From: Bradyrhizobiaceae bacterium
GTDB taxonomy: Bacteria > Pseudomonadota > Alphaproteobacteria > Rhizobiales > Xanthobacteraceae
NCBI GenBank assembly: GCA_020853885.1
Contig: JADYXZ010000020.1
Location: 1-64,000 of the forward strand
Direction of reading: 5' to 3'
Length of the DNA: 64,000 nucleotides
Part shown: piece after piece, positions 16,559-24,712 of the stretch
Position numbering within the stretch: the first letter of the stretch is position 1
Layout: the number at the start of each line of letters is the position of its first letter
Notes under the pieces: generated by a model
What the model saw: the letters and a program-made list of their open reading frames with translations, nothing else
The model's database searches: none
Told to the model about the DNA's origin: nothing
Position numbers and translations under genes: made by a program

Positions 16559-18628
16559 TTAAGGTCGCGCGCAGGTGATGCGAAGCTCGCCCAGCGTCCC
16601 GACCAAAAGCCGATCTGGCGGTCCCAAAACCGTGGTCGCGCTGTACTCCTCGATGATGGCCGGGCCATTCAATTCGAACCCCACCGGAAGGGCCGAACGG
16701 TCGAAAATTGGAGTGTCGACGCGTTTGCCGGCCTCAGCAAAATACACTGAGCGCCGCCTTGTCGGCCGTGTTTCGCCGTACGCTTTGGACTCGGACAACT
16801 GGCTCAGGTCCGGCTGTGGCATGGGAACCAGTGCGCCGACCCGCAGCGCAATCATTTCAGCGACCAATTCCGGATGTACGCGCCCATAGCGGCTGCGATA
16901 TCCAGCCTCGAATCCCGCCAGCATAGAGGCGGCTGTTGGATTCTCTGGTAAGCGAACGCGCACCGTATGCTTTTGTCCGCGATACCGCAATTCGACCTCA
17001 CGTTCGAACGTCAAGACTGAGACGTCAAATTCCGACCGGGCCGCTTCCCGCGCCTCCTCCTCGATCTCGGCAACCACACCCATCGCGCGCGTCAAGGACT
17101 CGTCGGACAGCGCCTGAATGAAAATTCGCATAAAATCACGGCGCGCATTGGCCACCAGCATGCCCAATGAGGAGAATGCGCCCGGATTGGGAGGAACGAT
17201 GACGGTGGGGATTCCGAGCTCGCGCGCGAGCTGGGCTCCGAACATCGGCCCGCCGCCGCCAAATGCGCAGAGCGCAAAGTCGCGAACATCTCGGCCGCGC
17301 TGAATGGTGATTTCCTTGATGGCGGCGGTCATGGCGACGACCGCAAGTTCAAGGAGGCCGTGCGCCACTTGATCGACGCCCGCCGACCCAGAATATCCCA
17401 ACGGTGCCGCAAGCTGCTGCTCTATCGCGTGCGCGGCCCGCTCGCGGTTAAGCGCAAGGCGGCCATTTAGAAAATTCTCTGAGCCGATCCGTCCCAGCAC
17501 CAGGCTTGCGTCCGTGATTGTCGGTTCCGTGCCGCCGCGGCCGAAACAGATCGGGCCTGGCTCCGATCCCGCGCTTCGCGGCCCGAGCTTCAACCGCCCC
17601 TGGCTGTCAAGCCAGCCGATCGAACCGCCTCCAGCACCGACCTCAACGATGTCGAGAACCGGCGCGCGTATGGGGAAACCGTGCTCGTAACCGCCTACAT
17701 AATAGGTCGTCTGCACGTCGAAACGTCCGTGCTCCACCAACGCGCACTTGGCTGTTGTCCCGCCCATATCAAAGGCGATCAGACGATCGAGCTTCAAAGC
17801 ACTGGCATATGCCCCCGTGCCAATACAGCCGCCTACCGGACCCGACTCAAGGAGCGCGACCGGATGCGCAATCGCCTGAGACCCCGACATGACGCCTCCG
17901 TTAGAAGCCATCATATAAAGCGATCCGGAAAAGTCGCGCTCGCGCAACTTCTTTTCAAAGTCGCGGATATAGGATCGCATGCGATGGCCCACATACGCGT
18001 TCGCCGCGACGGTCGATGTGCGTTCATACTCGCCCCATTCCATACTGAGTTCTGAGCCGGTCGTCACGAAAAGGTTGGGCAGCAGCCGTTGCAGGATTTC
18101 TTTCGCCTTTCGCTCATGAGTGCTGTTGCGATAGGAATTCACGAACGAAATTGCGATCGATTCGACGCCACAACGGCGCAATTCGGGAATCAAACGCTCA
18201 AGCGCCGTGACGTCGAGGGGCCTCTCGACATCGCCGTCGCAAGTGATCCGTTCACCCACTTCGAAACAGAGATCGCGCGTCACCAATGGCGGCGCTCGCC
18301 TGTACCCGAGATCAAACGGCACAGGTCGGCTGCCGCGGGCAATTTCAAGGATGTCGCGAAATCCGACCGTGGTGACGAGGGCGACCCGCGCTCCGGTGCG
18401 TTGGATGAAACCGTTGATGACGTGCGTCGTTCCGTGCTTCAGCAGCCGGGCGCCGGAAAGATCGGTCCCTGCGTCCCGGAGACATTCGATGACGCCAGCG
18501 ACAAGGTCCTCGTAATTCGTGAGCGTCTTGCCGAAAAACGTCTTGCTGGTCCGGGCGTCATAAACAGCCAGGTCGGTAAAGGTGCCGCCGGTATCGACGG
18601 CTATCAGATATCGGCTTTTGCGTTGCAT
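16559..18628 (-). CDS. hyuA: Hydantoinase/oxoprolinase family protein, subunit A (HyuA)
   Basis: The 689-residue protein has the two ASKHA phosphate loops, YLIAVDTGGTFTDLAVYD near residue 7 and LIAFDMGGTTAKCALVEHG near residue 280, plus the family motifs LLKHGTTHVINGFIQRTGAR, ALVTTVGFRDILEIARG and FALCAFGGGGPMFGAQLAR. It binds ATP and activates the cyclic amide carbonyl or carboxyl for HyuB. It is the first gene of an eight-gene minus-strand operon reaching livF. Two inverted repeats lie at and upstream of its start (18615-18639, 18688-18704), and a LysR gene follows in the same orientation. Confidence 0.93.
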   Translation of the reverse strand: MQRKSRYLIAVDTGGTFTDLAVYDARTSKTFFGKTLTNYEDLVAGVIECLRDAGTDLSGARLLKHGTTHVINGFIQRTGARVALVTTVGFRDILEIARGSRPVPFDLGYRRAPPLVTRDLCFEVGERITCDGDVERPLDVTALERLIPELRRCGVESIAISFVNSYRNSTHERKAKEILQRLLPNLFVTTGSELSMEWGEYERTSTVAANAYVGHRMRSYIRDFEKKLRERDFSGSLYMMASNGGVMSGSQAIAHPVALLESGPVGGCIGTGAYASALKLDRLIAFDMGGTTAKCALVEHGRFDVQTTYYVGGYEHGFPIRAPVLDIVEVGAGGGSIGWLDSQGRLKLGPRSAGSEPGPICFGRGGTEPTITDASLVLGRIGSENFLNGRLALNRERAAHAIEQQLAAPLGYSGSAGVDQVAHGLLELAVVAMTAAIKEITIQRGRDVRDFALCAFGGGGPMFGAQLARELGIPTVIVPPNPGAFSSLGMLVANARRDFMRIFIQALSDESLTRAMGVVAEIEEEAREAARSEFDVSVLTFEREVELRYRGQKHTVRVRLPENPTAASMLAGFEAGYRSRYGRVHPELVAEMIALRVGALVPMPQPDLSQLSESKAYGETRPTRRRSVYFAEAGKRVDTPIFDRSALPVGFELNGPAIIEEYSATTVLGPPDRLLVGTLGELRITCARP

Positions 18629-18639
18629 TTATGCAAAAG
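18615..18639. promoter_or_regulatory. Inverted repeat overlapping the hyuA start codon
   Basis: The arms cttttgc (18615-18621) and gcaaaag (18633-18639) are perfect complements, and between them sits a second palindrome tgcat-tt-atgca (18624-18635). The hyuA ATG (18626-18628 on this strand) is inside. It could be an operator for the neighbouring LysR protein, or an RNA hairpin that hides the start codon. Confidence 0.45.
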
Positions 18640-18687
18640 TATCAGCCGGATGCAGACTAAACAGTATATTAAAAAATGGCATAACCG

Positions 18688-18704
18688 TCGTGCAGAATTT
18701 GCAC
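18688..18704. promoter_or_regulatory. 17-bp palindrome upstream of hyuA, candidate LysR operator
   Basis: A perfect 6-bp inverted repeat with a 5-bp centre: cgtgca-gaatt-tgcacg. It lies 60-76 bp upstream of the hyuA start and 8 bp from the end of the LysR gene. LysR proteins bind interrupted dyads upstream of target promoters at about this distance, so it is a good candidate recognition site. Confidence 0.5.
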
Positions 18705-18711
18705 GAATGAT

Positions 18712-19632
18712 CTAGCCGGATGGCACGACGTCAATCGTCCTGAGAATCGCCGCCAAATGATCGGCCACCAATCGCACGCGGGCCAACAGCGGACGTTCCA
18801 GATAGGTCAACCAGATCGCCGGATCGGACCCATCATGTTCGATGCTGCGATAATTGGAAAGAAGTCTTACGAGGCGACCGGATTGCAAGTTGTTGCGGGC
18901 CATCACTTCAGCAATACGAATAATACCGAGACCGCGAACGCCAAGGTTGAGCAACATCGGATAACTGTTCACCTCAATCGCAGAAGCGATTGGTTGTATC
19001 AATTTCCTTCCGTCGCGCACGCGCTGGAAGCACCACCTCGTCGTATCGTTCCTGCTATGGACGAGGCAAATATGGTGCGCGAGATCGGCCGGGGCCTTCG
19101 GCGGCTTTACGCCGCGCAGATAATCAGGACTCGCGCAGATAATGCGCCGATAAGAATATAATCGACGCCCGACGACCGCAGGCCCGGGAAGCGAGCCAGC
19201 GTGAATGGCGATGTCATATCCCCGGTCGAGCAGCTCCAATGGCGTGTCGGAGATAGTAATCAGAAAGGTGAGGTCGGGGTTTGTGCGGCGAAAATGATCA
19301 ACCGCCTTCATCAGAAAATTGTCGCCGAGATAGTCGTTGCAAGCAATTTTGATGAGACCGGACGGTGAGGCTCGCTGGGTTCGGAGTTCATCGACGATAG
19401 CATCGAACCGTGTGAGGGTCTCCTTTGCCCAGACGAGGAAAGTCTCTCCCGCCTCGGTGATATGAAGCTGCCGCGTCGACCGCATGAGCAAACGCGCCCT
19501 CAAGTCCTGCTCGAGGGCGCGGATTTTGCGGCTAGCCAGCGACTGAGAAATCCTGATGCTTCGCGCCCCACCCGCAATGCTGCCGGCCTGCACGATCGAA
19601 ACATACAGGCGGAGCATTTCGATGCTGATCAC
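18712..19632 (-). CDS. LysR-family transcriptional regulator
   Basis: The gene encodes about 306 residues. The N-terminal winged helix reads IEMLRLYVSIVQAGSIAGGA, RSIRISQSLASRKIRALEQD; the effector domain has SGLIKIACNDYLGDNFLM, ITISDTPLELLDRGYDIAIH and GVRGLGIIRIAEVMA. I chose the GTG at 19632 because ccggag lies 7 bases upstream and the helix-turn-helix then starts at its normal position; an ATG at 19764 would add 44 basic residues with no family match. It precedes hyuA in the same orientation with about 85 bp between them. It is likely the regulator of the hyu-liv operon. Confidence 0.9.
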   Translation of the reverse strand: MISIEMLRLYVSIVQAGSIAGGARSIRISQSLASRKIRALEQDLRARLLMRSTRQLHITEAGETFLVWAKETLTRFDAIVDELRTQRASPSGLIKIACNDYLGDNFLMKAVDHFRRTNPDLTFLITISDTPLELLDRGYDIAIHAGSLPGPAVVGRRLYSYRRIICASPDYLRGVKPPKAPADLAHHICLVHSRNDTTRWCFQRVRDGRKLIQPIASAIEVNSYPMLLNLGVRGLGIIRIAEVMARNNLQSGRLVRLLSNYRSIEHDGSDPAIWLTYLERPLLARVRLVADHLAAILRTIDVVPSG

Positions 19633-19859
19633 AAATGCGCTCCGGCTGTTGTAGCCCTTTGAATGCCGCACACGGGCGCCACGCCGTCTTCGGTCGATCT
19701 CTCGGCGAAGGGTTTGCGCGGGGAACGTTATCGGGGCGCGCGACGTGGGTAAAGGGCGAACCATTTACACGGAGGGGGTAATTGGTTGACAGCACCGCCG
19801 TGAGTGGGCGGCATCAGCGGCTCGTTCAGTTGATTTCTTTTCTCTTGCTGTCGCTCGCG

Positions 19860-20195
19860 GCACGCGCATGCTCATCCCGGCAATGCTGGCGCTGCTCTGC
19901 GGGCTGAGGTGGGGTGAAATTGCCGCGTCGTGCCGGTGTAACGTTGGCTAAGAACAGCACTGGTTGCCGATCATGGAGGCAGCCGAGCAAACCGTCGGAA
20001 GGCCTGCGCTTCAAGGGCCTGCGACACGCGAACGCGACGCATCCGTTCGCCTCGGGCGGCCACCCCAGATCGCGGGGAGCGGCTCGGTCACTCGGCCGCC
20101 ATTACCTTCACGTGCTGCCTAGGAAGCAGGAGGACGCGGGCAGGCGTGTTGACGAGGCGCTGGAAGCTTCCATAAAGAAACGCTATTCTATTGTT
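19860..20195 (+). pseudogene. Tyrosine recombinase (phage integrase) remnant
   Basis: Integrase pieces occur in order in shifting frames. First LIPAMLALLCGLRWGEIAAS carries the catalytic Arg of the first box (LRxGE). After a large internal gap comes FKGLRHANATHPFASGGHP, the HxLRHTxAT box with Arg and His. Then GERLGHSAAIT in another frame (second box His), and finally RKQEDAGRRVDEALEASIKK, the usual C-terminal helix. The catalytic Tyr region is degraded and the DNA-binding half is missing. It is clearly inactive, but it documents a past site-specific integration between the hyu-liv operon and the next cassette. Confidence 0.75.
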
Positions 20196-20560
20196 AGACG
20201 GCAAGGCGGCGGCCGCCTGCGCCGCGCCTGTGATCGGCCCGCTCCCGTAGTGTAGGATTGCAGGATCGGCGTGCTGCGCCAGGGAATGCAACAAAACGCG
20301 ACGTCGGCCAAGGGATGGCCAAGGGTTGCCTGCTCCCAATCCAGAATGCCAATCACCTCGCCCTTCTCGGGATGGAACAGCATATTCCCCAAACGAAAGT
20401 CTTCATGCGCGATCACCACGCGTCCGTCATCGGGCGGAAGGTAATCGAGCAATCAGGCAACGATTTCGTCCAGGGCGGGAATACGCGGACTCGCCTCGAT
20501 CGCCTACTCAGCGAGCGACAGAAAGCCCGACTAGAGCTCCGCATCGGCAAAGGCTGCAAG
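20183..20560 (-). pseudogene. APH-type phosphotransferase fragment with in-frame stops
   Basis: The minus-strand frame contains VIAHEDFRLGNMLFHPEKGE and VIGILDWEQATLGHPLADVA, the HGDxRxxN and DW(E)xxxxGxPxxD motifs of aminoglycoside-phosphotransferase-like kinases of the acyl-CoA-dehydrogenase-associated type. Upstream, the same frame carries two stop codons (IPALDEIVA*LLDYLPPDD and SSGFLSLAE*AIEASPRI), and the N-terminal lobe is not found. The first motif has Glu in place of Gly (AHEDFR). A second truncated member of the family lies at 51293-51886. Confidence 0.75.
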
Positions 20561-20896
20561 CAACCGTTCCGACCACGCGTCGGATGCGCAGGGCGTTCCT
20601 GCGAACAGATCAGCTTCACGCAATGCTGGACGCGCCATGCCCTTCGCCGCTCATTGTACGGACTCGGGCCCAGCAAGGTTCCCGAAGCGGATCGTTACAG
20701 CATTAGGCCGCAACGCCCCCCACATGGCAACTATTCTTCAGCGCAGGATTGCAAAATCACCAGCAGAAATGCAGGATTCATTATAGGCGTGCGACGCGTC
20801 CGACGCCTGTCGCAAATCGGAGCAGGTGCTTCGCCACTCTGCCGCCTGCGCGATGGTGACACCGAAAGCGAGCCAGTCGTTCTGCTCACCATGGGA
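20561..20896. other. Short stretch without a recognisable gene
   Basis: Between the broken phosphotransferase and the aminotransferase stop codon I see no credible coding sequence on either strand. It may contain more of the degraded phosphotransferase N-terminal lobe, but I could not follow it. Confidence 0.4.
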
Positions 20897-22072
20897 TCAC
20901 CCACCGATTGCTTCCGCGAGTCGGCGCAGACCTTCGCGCAATTGCCCGTCCTCCACGGTAAAGGCAACGCGCAGCATGCGTTCCGTGCTGGGCCCGAACG
21001 TATCGCCCGGGACCACAGCAACACCGTGCTCAATCACCAGCGACCGTGCGAAGGCGAGCGCGCTGGGATACCAGTTGGGAATCTTTACCAGCCCATAGAA
21101 AGCCCCGCGCGGGTGGCCTGCAATTAAGCCAGTTGGACCGAGGAGCTCCAGAAAGATGTCACGCCGCCGCTCGAACACGCGGCGGCTTGACTCGACCAAA
21201 TCCTGCGGGCCGACGAGCGCTGCCTCTGCCGCCGCCTGGGACGGGGCCGGAGCACACGAGACGATCGGTTCCTGCAATTTCGTGGCGACGGCCACGGTAT
21301 CGGTCGGGCACACCAGCCAGCCGAGGCGCCATCCTGTCATCGCGTACGACTTGGATGCGCCGGAGATAAAGAAAACACGGTCCTCGGGCGTGTGGGCGAG
21401 AAACGAAAAGTGGCGAGCGCCATCGAACACAATATTTTCGTAGATCTCATCACTGATCACGTAGACGCCCGTACGCTCCGCGATCGCGCCGATCGCCCGC
21501 ACGACGTCCAGAGGAAATACGCCGCCAGTCGGATTTCCCGGCGAATTGACCAGAATGGCTTTTGTCTTCGGGCCGATGCGCTTGGCGATATCGTCGGGAT
21601 CTGGAAGGAAATCGTTGCTCGCGGACAATCGATAACGAAGGGGGCAACCACCGGCCAGTACCGTAATCGATTCGTAATTGGGCCAACCAGGATCCGGTAG
21701 CAGCACCTCGTCACCAGAATCGAGCACGGCCATCAGCGCAGTGAACAACGCGCCGATCGCCCCAACGGTGACGATGACGCGGTCGGAACTGATTTCGATC
21801 CCGACGCGCCGGGAAACGTGAGCAGCAATGGTGGCTCTAAGTGTTTCTCGACCAGCATTTCCAGTGTAGCGGGTCGCGCCGCCGCGTATTTCGGTGCAGG
21901 TCCGCTCAATAATGTGATCGGGTGTACCAAAATCCGGCTCGCCCACTTCGAGGTGGATCACGTCACCGCGCCCGGCTGCGAGCGTCATGATTTCCCGTAT
22001 CGCAGAACGCGGCATAAGATTGGCGCGTCGCGACAGTTCTCGCACCCCCGGCGTTGTGATCATCGCCATCAT
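20897..22072 (-). CDS. PLP-dependent class I/II aminotransferase (aspartate-aminotransferase-like)
   Basis: The 391-residue fold-type I enzyme has HLEVGEPDFGTPDHI at the N-terminus, the substrate-helix Asn in ILVNSPGNPTGGVF (Asn180), Asp208 and Tyr211 in VISDEIYENIVF, and the PLP lysine in SGASKSYAMTGWRLGW (Lys241). The C-terminal substrate Arg lies in ERMLRVAFTV. It transfers an amino group between an amino acid and a 2-oxo acid; the pair of substrates is not predictable. It lies about 290 bp downstream of the GroEL-like gene on the same strand, so it may be the last gene of the polyamine-transport cassette. Confidence 0.92.
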   Translation of the reverse strand: MMAMITTPGVRELSRRANLMPRSAIREIMTLAAGRGDVIHLEVGEPDFGTPDHIIERTCTEIRGGATRYTGNAGRETLRATIAAHVSRRVGIEISSDRVIVTVGAIGALFTALMAVLDSGDEVLLPDPGWPNYESITVLAGGCPLRYRLSASNDFLPDPDDIAKRIGPKTKAILVNSPGNPTGGVFPLDVVRAIGAIAERTGVYVISDEIYENIVFDGARHFSFLAHTPEDRVFFISGASKSYAMTGWRLGWLVCPTDTVAVATKLQEPIVSCAPAPSQAAAEAALVGPQDLVESSRRVFERRRDIFLELLGPTGLIAGHPRGAFYGLVKIPNWYPSALAFARSLVIEHGVAVVPGDTFGPSTERMLRVAFTVEDGQLREGLRRLAEAIGG

Positions 22073-22359
22073 GCCCCTCTCAAATAACAGGTTCCTCAGT
22101 TCGCCCTATCGGGCTTCGTCGGCTCGCCAGTAATGGTAAGCGTGCCGGGAGACGTGGTGTGCTCGCCGTACAACTTTATTACCGGCCATGGTCTTACTGC
22201 TCTCGTGACCCCGCGACCGAGAAGGCTCGCTGTCCCCCGCGCCGCTTACGCAGTGGATTGGGATGCTGCCAATAACCTTGTGCGCACGACCATGCCTTGC
22301 GATGTAGCGTTCGCTATTGCGAGCACGTGTCACAACTCCAATTATGGTACTCATCTGGC

Positions 22360-23988
22360 TCAATGATTGTGCTCGCATCCACAGTGCGCATGGTGCTGGT
22401 GCCGCCCTACGGTCTGGCCTCGTTTTTCCGCAAGCACGGCGCCTGTACTCAGGATCAAGGCCGCTAGCGACCCAGCACCGCGCAATGCAAGCAGCACGGT
22501 CTTTGTCGGGTCGAGAACGCCCGCCGTTGCAATATTTCTCACCTCTCCGCCATGCGCTCTTAAGTCGATCTCCGAGTTCCCGTCGCCGAGAAGCGTCGAG
22601 ACGATGAGGCCGCCGTCGAATCCAGCGTTCTCGGCAATCTGGCGAACCGGCGCCGACAGTGCACGGCGCACGATGTCAATACCGGCAGATTCATCCAGTC
22701 CTTTGGGCTTGAGCGACCTGAGCGCATTCGCTGCGAGAAGGAGGGACAATCCGTCGCCCGGCACGACTCCCTCCCCGGCCGCAGCTTTCATCGCCTGAAG
22801 CCCTTTGTGAACGCGCTGCATCGCTTGCTTGGTTTCAATCTCGGTCGTCGCGCCAACTTTGATGACGGCTGCCCGCCCGCTAAGCGTGGCCAACCGTTGT
22901 CTCAATTTACCTCTTTCATAGTCTGTCGGATCGGCAGCAAGTTGGCCACTCAGTTGTCTGATGCGACATTCGACGGCCTCAGCGCGGCCCGCGCCGTCGA
23001 TGATGGTCGTGTCATGCGCTCGCACTACCACTCGCCTTGCTCGGCCGAGCATCTCCAGGCCCGTCGTTTCCAATTTTAGGCCGCATTCCTCCGAAATGAC
23101 CTGTCCGCCAGTGATGACTGCGAGATCCTGGAGGATATCGAGGCGGCGCGCACCCGTGCTGGGCGCCTTCACAGCCACCGCTTTGAGCTTCCCGCGCACT
23201 TTGTTGAGGACGAGAGTAGCCAAGGCCGCCCCCTCCACCTCGTCCGCAACGACCAACAGCGACTGATCCGACCGTGCAACATCTTCAAGGATAGAAAGCA
23301 GGGGGTGCGGATCGGAAATGCGCTTGTCATGAAGAACGATCACGACGTTGTCGAGCTCGGCCGCCATTTTCGCGGTATTCGTGATAAACGCAGGCGACAA
23401 ATAGCCGCGATGAAGGCGTGCACCGGACGACAGCTGCAGGGTCGTCGATCCGACTTTCGATTCCTCTACAGTGATCAGTCCGTTGCACCCCACGGCCTGC
23501 AAGGCGTCCATGAGTATCCGGCCGAGTCGATCGTCGCCGTTCGACGCAAGTTGCACCATTGTCTCGTTGCCATCGACGCTCTTGGATCCGGCCAGGAGCG
23601 CCTGGGTCGCCGCATGTACGGCAATTTCGATGCCGCGCTTCATACCAATCGGGTTCATGCCGGCGGCGACCGCCTTGAGACCCTCACGCACCATCGAATG
23701 CGCTAGAATTAGGGAAGTTGTCGCTCCCCCACCCACCTGTGATTCGACCTCATATCCGAGTTGCCTCAGCAACCGTAAGCCAATATTTGCGAATCGATCG
23801 TCCAATTCGATCGCGTTCGCCACAGCGACGCCGCTCGCAGTAATTTCGGGCTTTTCGTTTTCGTTGGTCAGCGCCACCTGCCGACCATGCGGCCCGAAAG
23901 TGACCGCCGCCGCGCGGCAGAGAAGGTCCATGCCGCGCAACAAATGTCGTTGCGCATCACTGTCAAATCTGACCTCTTTTACACTCAC
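22360..23988 (-). CDS. Divergent GroEL-like chaperonin lacking ATPase Asp residues, with His/Cys-rich tail
   Basis: The 542-residue protein is collinear with GroEL from end to end: FGPHGRQVAL, LKAVAAGMNPIGMKRGIE, LHRGYLSPAFITN, GAALATLVLNKVRGKLKAVA, AGVLDPTKTVLLALR. The ATPase site is changed. At GroEL Asp52 it has Ser52 (EITASGVAVA), at Asp87 it has Gly87 (QVGGGATTS, with Thr89 to Ala), and at Asp398 it has Lys395 (QRVHKGLQAM). The GGM tail of GroEL is replaced by HQHHAHCGCEHNH. The start is a GTG at 23988 with ggagattggg upstream. No groES lies nearby. It follows an Lrp gene and a polyamine-type transporter. ATP hydrolysis is probably lost; metal binding by the tail is inferred. Confidence 0.9.
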   Translation of the reverse strand: MSVKEVRFDSDAQRHLLRGMDLLCRAAAVTFGPHGRQVALTNENEKPEITASGVAVANAIELDDRFANIGLRLLRQLGYEVESQVGGGATTSLILAHSMVREGLKAVAAGMNPIGMKRGIEIAVHAATQALLAGSKSVDGNETMVQLASNGDDRLGRILMDALQAVGCNGLITVEESKVGSTTLQLSSGARLHRGYLSPAFITNTAKMAAELDNVVIVLHDKRISDPHPLLSILEDVARSDQSLLVVADEVEGAALATLVLNKVRGKLKAVAVKAPSTGARRLDILQDLAVITGGQVISEECGLKLETTGLEMLGRARRVVVRAHDTTIIDGAGRAEAVECRIRQLSGQLAADPTDYERGKLRQRLATLSGRAAVIKVGATTEIETKQAMQRVHKGLQAMKAAAGEGVVPGDGLSLLLAANALRSLKPKGLDESAGIDIVRRALSAPVRQIAENAGFDGGLIVSTLLGDGNSEIDLRAHGGEVRNIATAGVLDPTKTVLLALRGAGSLAALILSTGAVLAEKRGQTVGRHQHHAHCGCEHNH

Positions 23989-24078
23989 CCCAATCTCCCG
24001 ATCGTTTTCTGCATGCGATCTGCATGAAGATACGAGCTGACGGATGCAGATCCGCCATGCATGCCTGTCTCCCGCCGC

Positions 24079-24678
24079 TCAGGACAGTTTGCCGGAGCGG
24101 CCCGCGCTGTTGGCACTGGACGGAACATACGCAGCAACTCTGCTGTGCTTCTTGCGCCGGCGAGTTCCACGGCCGTCTGGCGGCATGTGTCGACCCGTCT
24201 GTCCATCCGTCTTTTCCGCCGATACCGAATAGTAATGCGCCCGTTTGACAATGCGGGTGAGACTGGTCGTGGAGGCACGCTCGATGCCGGCAACACCAGC
24301 CAGGTTTTTCGTCAAAAACGCATGCATGTGTTCATTGGAACGAAATACGGCCGATGCGAATATGTCGTAACCACCGAGGCAAATTCCGAGAAAACTAATC
24401 TCCTCGAACTTAGCAAGCTTAGCCGCGACACTTTCAATGTCCTTCAGCTTTACCTGAATCTCGATAATGGCATAGATCTGATAGCCGACTTTCAGCGGGT
24501 CTACCCATGCAGAAATTTGGATTATGCCGGCGCGCAAAAGTGCGTCGATGCGGTTGCGAACAGTACCTTCAGCGACGTGCAATCGGCGCGCAAGGTCCGT
24601 ATTCGAAATTCGCCCGTCAAGTTGCAGTGCTTCCATAATATCGGAATCCAACTGGTCGATTTTTTTACGGTGTTTCAC
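24079..24678 (-). CDS. Lrp/AsnC-family transcriptional regulator with extended C-terminus
   Basis: The protein begins with the AsnC-type winged helix: KIDQLDSDIMEALQLDGRIS, NTDLARRLHVAEGTVRNRID. The RAM ligand domain follows (VGYQIYAIIEIQVKLKD, ISFLGICLGGYDIFASAVFR, VAGIERASTTSLTRIVKR). The family normally ends near residue 150. This one runs on to 199 with a basic, low-complexity stretch (GRGTRRRKKHSR) that looks like read-through rather than a domain. The start lies 35 bp after the permease stop codon, in the same transcript. It probably regulates this cassette in response to an amino acid or a polyamine-derived compound. Confidence 0.88.
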   Translation of the reverse strand: MKHRKKIDQLDSDIMEALQLDGRISNTDLARRLHVAEGTVRNRIDALLRAGIIQISAWVDPLKVGYQIYAIIEIQVKLKDIESVAAKLAKFEEISFLGICLGGYDIFASAVFRSNEHMHAFLTKNLAGVAGIERASTTSLTRIVKRAHYYSVSAEKTDGQTGRHMPPDGRGTRRRKKHSRVAAYVPSSANSAGRSGKLS

Positions 24679-24712
24679 GGCATCCTCCGACGGCAGACCG
24701 CAAAGGTCATTT

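Noticed and set aside
16559-18628. Assignment of HyuA/HyuB as acetone carboxylase
   Set aside because: The small gamma subunit gene of acetone carboxylase is absent and the context is an amino-acid-type importer with an FAH protein.
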